The notes under the pieces are model-generated. The model was not told the origin of the DNA and did no database searches. It worked only from the letters and a program-made list of their open reading frames with translations. The position numbers were made by a program, and so were the translations under genes. From Lachnospiraceae bacterium C10 (lineage in GTDB: Bacteria; Bacillota; Clostridia; Lachnospirales; Lachnospiraceae): a stretch of 64,000 nt of DNA. Shown here in pieces: positions 18,481 through 26,921 of this stretch. Location: assembly GCA_900100095.1 (NCBI GenBank), contig FMTN01000018.1, positions 33,749-97,748 on the forward strand. Direction: 5' to 3'. Every line of letters begins with the position of its first letter. The stretch's first letter is position 1.

Positions 18481-19716
18481 TTAGAATGTAACGGAAGAAA
18501 CAAGGTGAGAAACATCCAGAAACTGTGGAAGACCATCCACATAACTGATCTTCGGCTCTCCCACAATGAGAGGCTTAAGATAGTTCAGCATCTTCTCATT
18601 GACATCGTTTCCACGTTCGTTGATGAAGTCTCTAGGTACACTGCGAACACCGTTTGCCACCTCTGCGACCGGAACGCCGCAATAAGCGACCTGATAGTTC
18701 TCACCGTCTATTCTCTCAAGTGAAGCCATAAGACCCGTTTTACCCTGTTCTACGAGCTTTACTGCATGCTCACCAAGGGCTCTCGCCTCCAAAAGATCCG
18801 TCTGTGAAGCAAGATGGGTTCCACAACGCTGCGGAATATTCAGCTCAACGGAGCGAATCTTTACCCCAAGGGCCTGACCTAAAATGTGCTCTAAGGCTTT
18901 TCCTGCGCCGGAAAGCTGCTGATGTCCGAATTTATCAACGGCAGAATCGGAGGCAGAAATATACTTGCCCTCCTTGTCCCGGATTCCTTCTGAAATCGCA
19001 ATCAAAACCGAATTACGCTCTCTTAGAAGGCGCTCGGTATCCTCAATACATTCTGTAATGGAGAAAGGAACCTCCGGAAGATAAATCAACTGAGGAGCAT
19101 CACTGTAGGTATTGCGGGCAAGAGCTGTTGCTGCTGTCAGCCAGCCGGCATCTCTTCCCATGATCTCAACAATCGTGATGCTCTTCACCGGATAGATCAT
19201 GGTATCATGCGCCATCTCGAGCATGGAAGCTGCAACATATTTTGCAGCCGAACCAAATCCAGGCGTATGATCGATCTGCATCAAATCATTATCAATGGTC
19301 TTCGGAACACCCATGACACGAACCGGACTGTCTGTCTTGGCCGCATAGGCGGATAACTTTGCCACCGTATCCATGGAGTCGTTGCCGCCAATTCCAAAGA
19401 AAGCAACAATGTTCATCTCTCGAAAGAAAGCAAACATCTGCTCATACTGTGCCGGCTCGGCGATTGGATCCGGCATTCGGTTACGACAGGAGCCAAGGTA
19501 CATGGCAGGTGTCACCATCAATTTATCTAAAAAGTCTTCCTCATCCAGCTTTTCTGTCAAATCAATCAAATGATGACGCAGAACGCCGGCAATCCCGTTG
19601 ATTGCACCATAGATCCGATCATATCCCATTTTCTTAGCCTGATCAATGACACCGGCAAGGGAAGCATTGATTGCAGCTGTCGGTCCACCAGACTGAATGA
19701 TAACACAATTTTTCAT
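18481..19716 (-). CDS. 6-phosphofructokinase, PPi-dependent type
   Basis: 411 aa. Phosphorylates fructose-6-phosphate in glycolysis. Donor choice in this family follows two sites: GGDG plus PGTIDND means ATP, while an Asp and a Lys at the variable places mean pyrophosphate. Here they read GIGGNDSMDT (residues 108-117) and PKTIDNDL (138-145), so the Asp/Lys pair predicts PPi use, although the first Asp of GGDD is Asn, which is less usual. MGRDAGW and the substrate-binding ISEGI are present. AAGGA lies 7 nt before the ATG. It lies 56 nt downstream of the EAL gene on the same strand. PPi-PFK makes glycolysis reversible and saves ATP in anaerobes. Confidence 0.88.
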   Translation of the reverse strand: MKNCVIIQSGGPTAAINASLAGVIDQAKKMGYDRIYGAINGIAGVLRHHLIDLTEKLDEEDFLDKLMVTPAMYLGSCRNRMPDPIAEPAQYEQMFAFFREMNIVAFFGIGGNDSMDTVAKLSAYAAKTDSPVRVMGVPKTIDNDLMQIDHTPGFGSAAKYVAASMLEMAHDTMIYPVKSITIVEIMGRDAGWLTAATALARNTYSDAPQLIYLPEVPFSITECIEDTERLLRERNSVLIAISEGIRDKEGKYISASDSAVDKFGHQQLSGAGKALEHILGQALGVKIRSVELNIPQRCGTHLASQTDLLEARALGEHAVKLVEQGKTGLMASLERIDGENYQVAYCGVPVAEVANGVRSVPRDFINERGNDVNEKMLNYLKPLIVGEPKISYVDGLPQFLDVSHLVSSVTF

Positions 19717-19772
19717 ATCCGCATCCTTTCAATTGATTCTATCTATTTTTCAAGTCTCGCTCGGTTATCCTA

Positions 19773-21695
19773 TCACATTTCTTCTACTAAGTCAGCAAAA
19801 TCTTTCATCGGAAGCGGCTTTGAGAAATAGAAGCCCTGAATCATATCCGACTCCATGCGACGAACATACTCCAGCTGTTCCTCTGTTTCAACGCCCTCCT
19901 GAATGATCTTGGCATTCATGGAATGTACAATGCCGGGAAGTGCCTCTAAGAAACGTCCCGCCGACTGATTCTTCTGCGCTTTTAACAAAAGGCTCCGATC
20001 CAGCTTGATATTCCGGAATTCTCTGTTAAACAGCCGGGACATATTCGAATATCCTGTTCCAAAGTCATCCAGAGAAAAGGAAAATCCGACTTCCTTTAAG
20101 CCTTCCAGCACCTTTTTGATTCGCTTACTCTCATCCTCGGCCACGGTTTCTGTAATCTCAAGATTGATACAGGAGAACGGTACATTGTAACCTTCGACAA
20201 TCTCCTTGAATTCCTCACCGATTCCCGTGTGATACAGCTGTCTTTGTGCCACATTGATCTCGATATACTGAATGCCTTTCTCCAAAAGCCGGTATTCCTT
20301 AAAGGCACGGCAGGTCTCCTCAAGAACATAGCGCCCCAGTTTCAAAATCACCGGACTTTTCTCAGCGATTGGAATAAATTCCCCCGGAGAAATCAAAGAA
20401 CCGTCCCTGTCCCGAAGTCTTGCCAGAGCCTCTGCTGCCACATAGCGTTTTTTCTCAAAACTGTAAATCGGCTGAAACCAGACTTCAAAGGTTCCGTTGT
20501 CCAGAGCTTCATCCAGCAGAGTCTCGATATAGCGCTCTCTTACCAGGAAATTAAGATCCTTGCCCTCATAGACAGTCACCTGATGTCCCTTTTTGTTATA
20601 GCGTCTTGTCACAGCATTCATAATATCCCGCAGATTCGAAAAATCCTTCGGAATCACAAAGGTGGAAAGAGAGACCTGCAGGTCAATCTCCTGCCCGCAG
20701 ACTTCCCATCCCTGCTTCATGCGTGAAAGAATCGTCTCCCGGATACGGCTTACCTCTTCCTTTCTGCCATCCTGCAGAATAATGCAAAACTGTGCCCGGT
20801 CACAGGTATATATCTTATTCATCGGATTCTGTTCCCGCAGAAATGATACGATCTCTTCACTCATCTTCTGAAGAGCTTCCACCTCGATTACCTTCTCATG
20901 CTCCGAAAAATTAATAATCCGAAAACTTATGATGGTATATTCCAGCCCAATGGCCAGCATCTTCTGTACTTCTTCGATAAAACCGTAGCGGTTATAACAT
21001 TTGCAGGCCACATCATATTCACTTTTTGCGTACTCGACAAAAAGAAAAACCGCCATGTAAGAAAGGGTAATGCAGAGCAGCTCCACCATAAGCCACGGAA
21101 CCAGATACTGAATCACAGATCCTACTGAAGCAAAAACGATGGAAGACAGTAAGGCTGCCTTCTTCTTTGTCTGCATATTCTTTCCATAACGGTAAACAAA
21201 GAAAATACCAAAAAGAATATAGATAAACACCTCAACATAGACAAGGAACACCAAGGGTCCTCTATGATATCCGGCATACGCATCCAGATAAAAATATCCG
21301 TGATGCCATGGATTGGTCAAAATCATTGCAAGCATGACAAAAAACGGCGTCATAATCATTACATGATGCCGTTTCTTTAAGACATGCTGCGCCCCGGTTA
21401 AAGACACCAGATACATCACGTACAGAGGAGCCAATGAAATCTGCGAGGCATAAAATATCATATCGCAAATTTCTCTCGACAGATTCGCCTGCACTGCATT
21501 TCCATGATAGAGTGCCGTTCGCCAAAAATTAAAATCCAAAACATTGCACAGACATGCGAGTATATTATTTAATAGCATCAAGAGAAAAATACTTCGTTCT
21601 ACACGACGCTGTATACGGTCTGTAATTGCAAAGAAAAAAAGCATCAAAGAACACAGTAATGCTGCCGCATCAAAGGAAATACTGCTTATACTCAA
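19773..21695 (-). CDS. Membrane-bound EAL-domain protein (cyclic di-GMP phosphodiesterase)
   Basis: 640 aa from a TTG at 21695. The N-terminal 230 residues hold seven or so hydrophobic helices, a membrane sensor region. A degenerate GGDEF-like domain without the GGDEF signature follows (about 260-390). The C-terminal EAL domain keeps the catalytic set: AEALARLRD, IEINVAQRQ, LEITETVAE, LDDFGTGYSNM, IKLDRSLL, IQEGVETEEQ and QGFYFSKPLP. It should hydrolyse cyclic di-GMP. The frame reaches an ATG at 21797, but AAGGAG lies 10 nt before the TTG and the promoter lies between the two, so the TTG is preferred. Confidence 0.9.
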   Translation of the reverse strand: MSISSISFDAAALLCSLMLFFFAITDRIQRRVERSIFLLMLLNNILACLCNVLDFNFWRTALYHGNAVQANLSREICDMIFYASQISLAPLYVMYLVSLTGAQHVLKKRHHVMIMTPFFVMLAMILTNPWHHGYFYLDAYAGYHRGPLVFLVYVEVFIYILFGIFFVYRYGKNMQTKKKAALLSSIVFASVGSVIQYLVPWLMVELLCITLSYMAVFLFVEYAKSEYDVACKCYNRYGFIEEVQKMLAIGLEYTIISFRIINFSEHEKVIEVEALQKMSEEIVSFLREQNPMNKIYTCDRAQFCIILQDGRKEEVSRIRETILSRMKQGWEVCGQEIDLQVSLSTFVIPKDFSNLRDIMNAVTRRYNKKGHQVTVYEGKDLNFLVRERYIETLLDEALDNGTFEVWFQPIYSFEKKRYVAAEALARLRDRDGSLISPGEFIPIAEKSPVILKLGRYVLEETCRAFKEYRLLEKGIQYIEINVAQRQLYHTGIGEEFKEIVEGYNVPFSCINLEITETVAEDESKRIKKVLEGLKEVGFSFSLDDFGTGYSNMSRLFNREFRNIKLDRSLLLKAQKNQSAGRFLEALPGIVHSMNAKIIQEGVETEEQLEYVRRMESDMIQGFYFSKPLPMKDFADLVEEM

Positions 21696-21739
21696 CTTTT
21701 CATTACTCCTTAATATCCAAAATGAACGAAACGTGCAAT

Positions 21740-21768
21740 ATTTTATACACAAATTATAAAAAAAGCAA
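21740..21768 (-). promoter_or_regulatory. EAL gene promoter
   Basis: Minus strand TTGCTT (21763-21768), 17-nt spacer, TAAAAT (21740-21745). It lies inside the longer open frame and supports the TTG start. Confidence 0.5.
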
Positions 21769-21790
21769 TTAAATACACTAACGCATAAAA

Positions 21791-21818
21791 GTAACATTTT
21801 TTCTTTTATTTATGTTAC
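21791..21818. promoter_or_regulatory. Inverted repeat in the EAL/azlC divergent region
   Basis: GTAACAT and ATGTTAC, 14 nt apart, centred between the two divergent genes and ending 10 nt before the azlC ATG; a candidate operator. Confidence 0.35.
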
Positions 21819-21828
21819 ACTTCTATAT

Positions 21829-22554
21829 ATGAAGAACTATGATAATAAAAACGAATTCATCGAAGGGGTAAAAAATTCTTTGCCCATTGTAATTGGATAT
21901 TTTTCTGTGAGCTTTACCTTCGGCATCATGGCAGCCAAGGCCGGTCTGTCATCCGGTCTTGCCACATTGATTTCTGTCACCAACCTGACAAGTGCCGGAC
22001 AGTTCGCCGGATTGACGCTGATCACAGCACAGGCCTCCTATATTGAAGTCTTTCTGACACAGCTGATTATCAATCTGCGCTATGGACTGATGTCTTTATC
22101 GCTCTCCCAAAAACTTCATCCGTCGGTAACAACCGGCAAACGTCTGCTGATCGCATTTGCCAATACCGATGAGATTTTTGCGGTATCCGTCAGCAGACCA
22201 AAGAAAGTGACCACAGCCTACATGGTCGGACTCGAACTTTTCCCGATTATCGGGTGGAGCCTTGGTACCTTCGCCGGTGCCGTGACTACCTCCCTCCTGC
22301 CGCCTTTTGTACAGTCTGCTCTTGGTGTCGCCCTGTACGGAATGTTCATCGCCATTGTTCTGCCCCCAGCTCGGTCTCATAAACCGATTGCCTTTGTTGC
22401 ATTAATGGCCGCTGTCCTATCCGTCATCTTCACCTATGCGCCGGGACTGCAGCGGATTTCTGCCGGATTTGTTATTATCATCACCACCGTACTTTCCGCC
22501 TCCCTTGGGGCGCTTCTCTGGCCGATTCCTGATACGAAGGAGGGAGATTCATGA
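21829..22554 (+). CDS. azlC: AzlC-family branched-chain amino acid exporter, large subunit
   Basis: 241 aa, five to seven membrane helices. Typical start GVKNSLPIVIGYFSVSFTFG and TSAGQFAGLTLI, with FANTDEIFAVSV in the middle. With AzlD it forms a two-part exporter for leucine, isoleucine, valine and analogues. The ATG has no recognisable ribosome site and lies only 10 nt after a putative operator, so either a short leader is used or translation is leaderless. The downstream azlD start overlaps its stop by 4 nt (ATGA). Confidence 0.92.
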   Translation: MKNYDNKNEFIEGVKNSLPIVIGYFSVSFTFGIMAAKAGLSSGLATLISVTNLTSAGQFAGLTLITAQASYIEVFLTQLIINLRYGLMSLSLSQKLHPSVTTGKRLLIAFANTDEIFAVSVSRPKKVTTAYMVGLELFPIIGWSLGTFAGAVTTSLLPPFVQSALGVALYGMFIAIVLPPARSHKPIAFVALMAAVLSVIFTYAPGLQRISAGFVIIITTVLSASLGALLWPIPDTKEGDS

Positions 22555-22859
22555 AAATCTACAGCTATATTTTTTTGATGGCCATCACGACGTATTTGAT
22601 TCGCATGCTTCCACTGGCTCTCTTCCAAAAGGAAATTCGCTCTCCTTTTGTCAAGAGTTTCCTGTACTACGTTCCTTACGCCTGCCTGACCGCCATGACG
22701 ATTCCTGCCATCTTTACGGCAACCCAAAGTATCGTAAGCGGCGTTGCCGGCTTTGTGGTGGCTGTAATTTTAGGCTATCAGAAAAAGAGTCTTCCCATCG
22801 TTGCCGGCTTTGCCTGCATCACCGTTATGATAACGGAAGCGATTTTACGAATCATTTAA
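22551..22859 (+). CDS. azlD: AzlD-family branched-chain amino acid exporter, small subunit
   Basis: 102 aa, four short hydrophobic segments. MKIYSYIFLMAITTYLIRML and the central YVPYACLTAMTIPAIF are the standard AzlD pattern. It partners AzlC in the membrane. The ATGA overlap with azlC and GGAGG 7 nt upstream show translational coupling. A bidirectional terminator follows directly. Confidence 0.92.
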   Translation: MKIYSYIFLMAITTYLIRMLPLALFQKEIRSPFVKSFLYYVPYACLTAMTIPAIFTATQSIVSGVAGFVVAVILGYQKKSLPIVAGFACITVMITEAILRII

Positions 22860-22897
22860 AAAACGGGAGATGTGATTTCTCACATCTCCCGCTTTTT
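22858..22897. terminator. Bidirectional terminator, azlD / transglutaminase-like gene
   Basis: CGGGAGATGTGA/TCACATCTCCCG perfect 12-bp stem with T-runs on both strands (plus: CTTTTT; minus: TTTTTT). It serves the two converging genes. Confidence 0.9.
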
Positions 22898-24260
22898 ACT
22901 GATAAAATCGAACCTGTTCCTCAAACAAAGAATCTATAAAATCCTCTTCCACCCAGCTGTGGTCTTCCATCAGCTGTTCTTTGGAAATCAGATAGTAATC
23001 CTCTCTTATTCTGCCCGGTCGATCCGGAATCGGGTCATCCCAGGTTGTATCCACATAACAACCCTTTCCATCGAGAACGACATAATTCCATGCATGGCCA
23101 CCGCCATTCGCCGTTCCTGTCACAATGGTACTTGGAATATTACACTTATGAGCCAGTAGATTAAAGGCCTCTGCATATCCGTTACATACCGCACTGTTCT
23201 CATTCAAACAGCCGTAGGCATAATAACAGGAATCCTCTGCCGGTGCATCCAGATCACACGCTTCTTCATCATAGGCACAGTTAAGAATCAGGTAGTCATG
23301 AATGGCTTTTACCTTCTCTTCCTCTGTCATTCCCGGTGTTATGATCTTCGCAAGGATTTCATCCGCCTTCTGGAAAGACAGCCCGATTCTCTCATCCTCA
23401 TCCATGCCGGATGTAACACGATAGGTTTTGTATCCGGATCCTTCGACCCAGGAACAGCTCCAGGTGAAGCGGTACTCTTCAAACTGATACCGGAACTTCT
23501 TCAAAAGGCTCTTAATATCAAAAGGTGCATCATCGTAACATAAAAGATTGGTACTGTACTTTCCCGCCTTCAGCTGCGACAGAAGATACCGGTAGGTCTC
23601 CTTTTCCCCGGTAGCTACAAAGACCTTCTCCAGCTTTGACAAATCATAGGTCAGATCATAAAAATGGGACTGCGTATAATCCGTATTACTGCTGCGAAGT
23701 TTAAGATTTGAATACCCGTCCTTTAACAACCGCTTCTTTACCAGCGGAGCAATGACGTCACTGTCATAATCCTTCTTGCATAGGAAACGTACACGCAGGC
23801 TCTTCTTGCCCTTCGCCTTGGCGTCTTTTACCAGTCCTGCCACATAAGAGGCCGCCGCATTCTTATCAGAAAGAACCTTGTATTTCCCGTAGGAGGATAC
23901 CTTAAAGTCATAGACATAACTCAGATCCTTCTCATGCCAAACCGTCGCAGTCGACAGCAGTGACAGACCACCGTAGCCCTTTGCCGTAATAACTTCATAC
24001 ACCTTTTCAATTGGAGCACCGTCTGAATGCCAATCGCCAAAATCATACTTGCTTCGGAATGAAATAGAAATTCTCTTTTTCTTTTTCTTCTGTGCCCGAT
24101 CTGCCTCCTTCATCACGGCTTTTGCAAAGTCTGCGTAACGGTTATAGGTCTTAATCGTAGCCTTCGCCTCTGCCCTGACAGGAGCCGATACGGATGGAAC
24201 CCAAAGCATCAGGCTAAGCACCAGAGCCAGCACACGCTTCGCATATCTGTGGTTATGCAT
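22896..24260 (-). CDS. Secreted transglutaminase-like (papain-fold) protein
   Basis: 454 aa. Signal peptide of about 30 residues (RVLALVLSLMLWVPSVSAPV then a likely cut at VRAEA). Residues about 310-430 are a transglutaminase-like core with the catalytic Cys in SAVCNGYAEAF, His in GGGHAWNYVVLDG and Asp in YVDTTWDDPIPD. The N-terminal 280 residues are of unknown fold and rich in Lys and Tyr. Members of this family act as cysteine proteases or cross-linkers at the cell surface; which one cannot be told. The start is preceded by AAAGGAGAG. A hairpin repeat fills the upstream space. Confidence 0.88.
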   Translation of the reverse strand: MHNHRYAKRVLALVLSLMLWVPSVSAPVRAEAKATIKTYNRYADFAKAVMKEADRAQKKKKKRISISFRSKYDFGDWHSDGAPIEKVYEVITAKGYGGLSLLSTATVWHEKDLSYVYDFKVSSYGKYKVLSDKNAAASYVAGLVKDAKAKGKKSLRVRFLCKKDYDSDVIAPLVKKRLLKDGYSNLKLRSSNTDYTQSHFYDLTYDLSKLEKVFVATGEKETYRYLLSQLKAGKYSTNLLCYDDAPFDIKSLLKKFRYQFEEYRFTWSCSWVEGSGYKTYRVTSGMDEDERIGLSFQKADEILAKIITPGMTEEEKVKAIHDYLILNCAYDEEACDLDAPAEDSCYYAYGCLNENSAVCNGYAEAFNLLAHKCNIPSTIVTGTANGGGHAWNYVVLDGKGCYVDTTWDDPIPDRPGRIREDYYLISKEQLMEDHSWVEEDFIDSLFEEQVRFYQ

Positions 24261-24273
24261 AATCTCTCCTTTT

Positions 24274-24401
24274 CAAGTCTCGCTCGCGAGACTTGGCGCG
24301 AGATTTGCGTCAGCGTAGCTGACATATTTCATATTCAAATCTCTGCGCATCCTCGCGGAGCGTTTATCTCAGTCGGAGATTGTAACCCCGACTGAGATAA
24401 A
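24274..24401. repeat. Composite hairpin repeat
   Basis: Three nested palindromes: CAAGTCTCG/CGAGACTTG (24274-24295), GCGCGAGATTTG/CAAATCTCTGCGC enclosing GTCAGC/GCTGAC, and TTTATCTCAGTCGG/CCGACTGAGATAAA. The last 50 bases (24352-24401) are identical to 40922-40971. The first motif recurs in part at 11493 and 19754. It reaches into the lipase gene and encodes its last 11 codons including the stop. Confidence 0.85.
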
Positions 24402-25229
24402 TTCTTTTATTTCCATGAGTTTCTTTGTTGCCACATCTCTTCCGGCCTGATACACTCTCTCGAGTTCCGCCGGATCCTTCTCTGTCCGGGAAATAGCAAG
24501 ATCCTCCTCCGGCCGGATGACAAGAGCCCGTCCCGCCTTTTCACGTTCTGCAATCTCTTCCATCTGACGCGCATAGGCTTCATGCCGCACAAGCATGGCC
24601 TTTCGAATCTCCGGGTATTTGCGAAAGAACCATCCCGGTATTGTCGTCTTCTTTTTTACATAGGAGGCCGGCCTTGTCAAAATGATGACATTGTGATCAT
24701 AACCGTTCTCCTCCATGACCTGATATGGAACCGAGCATACAATCCCCCCGTCTAAAAGCAAATGTCCGTCGATGGCAACCGGATGTGACACCAGCGGCAT
24801 AGAGGCAGATGCCTGCATCCATTTCGTATCCACTTCGCCACCATCCACGCATTTATGAAAGAGACACTCCCCAGTCTTCACCTCGGTCGCTCCCACATAA
24901 AATTCCATCGGATTCTCCTGAAACGCTTTCTGATCAAAGGGATCCAATTCCTGCGGAATTCTTCGGTAACAAAAGTCAACACCAAAGTAATCGCCGGTTG
25001 TAATCCAAGACCGAAGACTTGCAAATCTCGGATCCTTGCTGTATTTCTTATTGTAACGAATGGTTCGCCCGATCTGTCCCGACTTTACATTACAGCCAAA
25101 GACCGCTCCTGCCGAAATCCCGGCCATCCCGTCAAAGCGAATCCCTTCTTCCATTAACACATCTGTGACACCTGCGGTAAACATTCCACGCATGGCACCA
25201 CCTTCTAACACCAGTCCGTTCTTCATCAT
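24369..25229 (-). CDS. Patatin-like phospholipase
   Basis: 286 aa. GLVLEGGAMRGMFTAGV is the oxyanion loop, GISAG (nucleophile Ser39) and LLLDGG (Asp160) form the Ser-Asp dyad of patatin-type lipid acyl hydrolases. The closest bacterial type I recall is the YjjU/RssA-like group in the cytoplasm. The start overlaps the Dabb stop by 4 nt (ATGA), so the two are coupled. The C-terminal sequence EFISVGVTISD is written by the 50-bp repeat also seen at 40922, so the original end of the gene has probably been replaced; the catalytic part is whole. Confidence 0.93.
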   Translation of the reverse strand: MMKNGLVLEGGAMRGMFTAGVTDVLMEEGIRFDGMAGISAGAVFGCNVKSGQIGRTIRYNKKYSKDPRFASLRSWITTGDYFGVDFCYRRIPQELDPFDQKAFQENPMEFYVGATEVKTGECLFHKCVDGGEVDTKWMQASASMPLVSHPVAIDGHLLLDGGIVCSVPYQVMEENGYDHNVIILTRPASYVKKKTTIPGWFFRKYPEIRKAMLVRHEAYARQMEEIAEREKAGRALVIRPEEDLAISRTEKDPAELERVYQAGRDVATKKLMEIKEFISVGVTISD

Positions 25230-25531
25230 GATATCTCAAAATCCAGGCAGGTTCTGCTCTTCGTATATGGTCTGACCTTCTCATTGGCAACAGCCACATG
25301 ATCCGGATGAACAGCATATTCCTTCAAGGCCTCTTCACTCTCCAATATACTGTCCAGCATCACATCCGCATTCGAACTTGCAAGCCCCTTATGATACACA
25401 TGAACTTCCTTAAGTCCCGGTACTTTGCCGACAAGACCTTCAAGACCTTCCTTTATGCCTGCCGTTACGCTCTCCACTTCTGCTGCAGACAGCTCATCCT
25501 TAAGCTGCCATAAAATTACATGTCTTACCAT
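25226..25531 (-). CDS. Dabb (stress-responsive A/B barrel) domain protein
   Basis: 101 aa, a single Dabb domain: MVRHVILWQLKDELS at the start, VPGLKEVHVYHKGL in the middle and EYAVHPDHVAVANEKV near the end, the HPxH element of this dimeric ferredoxin-like barrel. Role unknown; family members bind small hydrophobic ligands or act in stress. The longer frame to 25573 lacks a ribosome site, whereas GGAG lies 6 nt before the ATG at 25531. A TATAAT lies at 25584-25589 on the minus strand. It is coupled to the patatin-like gene. Confidence 0.9.
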   Translation of the reverse strand: MVRHVILWQLKDELSAAEVESVTAGIKEGLEGLVGKVPGLKEVHVYHKGLASSNADVMLDSILESEEALKEYAVHPDHVAVANEKVRPYTKSRTCLDFEIS

Positions 25532-25756
25532 AACCTTCTCCTCTCCACTGCATTTTCCTGTAATAACTGACACTTACAGCTGTATTATATCCTACTCCCG
25601 ACCAAATCTGTATGTTATTTCTTTCATTTTGTGCCATGACTTTCTTTATACTTTTTTCAGAACTTAAACACAATTTGTTCACATTCACCCTGTATCATTA
25701 GAACCATCAAAGGAGCAACGCCTTTGAACATAAATTTTCATACTCCCCCTCTTAAG

Positions 25757-25783
25757 AAGTCGCCCATCCGGCGACTTTTTTTT
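25757..25783 (+). terminator. Orphan plus-strand terminator
   Basis: AAGTCGCC/GGCGACTT stem, CATCC loop, followed by eight T. No plus-strand gene lies upstream. A second small hairpin CAAAGG/CCTTTG (about 25708-25726) lies before it, so a short RNA may end here; no clear promoter was found. Confidence 0.6.
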
Positions 25784-25815
25784 GCATTTTTTATTTCCTT
25801 GGCTCGTTGTTCTAC

Positions 25816-25850
25816 AAAAAACATCCCTCAGAGTGATCCGAGGGATGTTT
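25816..25850 (-). terminator. Terminator of the GGGtGRT gene
   Basis: Minus strand AAACATCCCTC/GAGGGATGTTT stem with T-run TTTTTTG, 37 nt after the stop. Confidence 0.88.
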
Positions 25851-25886
25851 CGTAAACATATATATGCTTTTATCTAGCACTTCTTC

Positions 25887-26897
25887 TTAGAACTTACCAG
25901 CGTCAGCAGCCTCCTGAACGGATACTGCAACTGCAACTGTTGCACCTACCATTGGGTTGTTACCCATTCCGATAAGACCCATCATCTCTACGTGAGCCGG
26001 AACAGAAGAAGAACCTGCGAACTGTGCATCAGAGTGCATACGTCCCATAGTATCTGTCATACCGTAGGAAGCAGGACCTGCAGCCATGTTATCCGGGTGA
26101 AGTGTACGTCCTGTACCGCCGCCTGAAGCTACGGAGAAGTACTTCTTACCCTGCTCAACACATTCCTTCTTGTATGTTCCTGCAACCGGATGCTGGAAAC
26201 GAGTAGGGTTAGTAGAGTTACCAGTGATGGAAACGCCAACCTTCTCGTGGTGCATGATAGCTACACCTTCCTGAACATCGTCAGCACCGTAGCACTTAAC
26301 TGTTGCACGAAGACCTGTAGAATATGGAGTCTCAGAAACGATGTTAAGCTTTGCAGCCTTGTAATCGTACTTTGTCTCAACAAATGTAAATCCGTTGATA
26401 CGAGAGATAATCTGAGCAGCATCCTTACCAAGACCGTTAAGGATAACACGAAGAGGGTTCTTACGAACCTTGTTAGCCTTCTCAGCAATACCGATCGCAC
26501 CCTCAGCAGCTGCGAAAGACTCATGACCAGCTAAGAAAGCGAAACACTCAGTCTCTTCCTCAAGAAGCATCTTACCAAGGTTACCATGGCCAAGACCTAC
26601 CTTACGGTGATCTGCTACAGAACCAGGGATACAGAAAGCCTGAAGACCTTCACCGATTGCAGCAGCAGCATCAGCTGCACGACGGCAACCCTTCTTGATT
26701 GCGATAGCTGCACCAACAGTGTAAGCCCACTTTGCGTTCTCAAAGCAGATACCCTGGATACCCTCTACCATGTGATATACATCAAGACCAGCATCTTCTG
26801 TGATCTTCTTTGCTTCTTCAATATCTTTGATGCCGTACTGACTTAAAGCCTCGTTGATCTGCTTAATTCTTGCATCATAATTTTCAAATAAAGCCAT
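25887..26897 (-). CDS. GGGtGRT family protein, unknown function
   Basis: 336 aa, soluble. It carries SVASGGGTGRTLHPDN at about residues 255-270, the motif that names this family, and a Gly/Ala-rich C-terminus (GLIGMGNNPMVGATVAVAVS). Cysteines occur in GICFENA and FCIPGS. No enzyme activity is known to me. AAAGGAGAT lies before the ATG. It follows a NifU/IscU-like scaffold gene by 24 nt and the two form an operon, suggesting a link with iron-sulphur or sulphur chemistry. Codon use is strongly biased (GCA/GCT, CGT/CGA, ACA), a sign of high expression. Confidence 0.88.
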   Translation of the reverse strand: MALFENYDARIKQINEALSQYGIKDIEEAKKITEDAGLDVYHMVEGIQGICFENAKWAYTVGAAIAIKKGCRRAADAAAAIGEGLQAFCIPGSVADHRKVGLGHGNLGKMLLEEETECFAFLAGHESFAAAEGAIGIAEKANKVRKNPLRVILNGLGKDAAQIISRINGFTFVETKYDYKAAKLNIVSETPYSTGLRATVKCYGADDVQEGVAIMHHEKVGVSITGNSTNPTRFQHPVAGTYKKECVEQGKKYFSVASGGGTGRTLHPDNMAAGPASYGMTDTMGRMHSDAQFAGSSSVPAHVEMMGLIGMGNNPMVGATVAVAVSVQEAADAGKF

Positions 26898-26921
26898 CTT
26901 GTTCTATCTCCTTTCTCTTAA

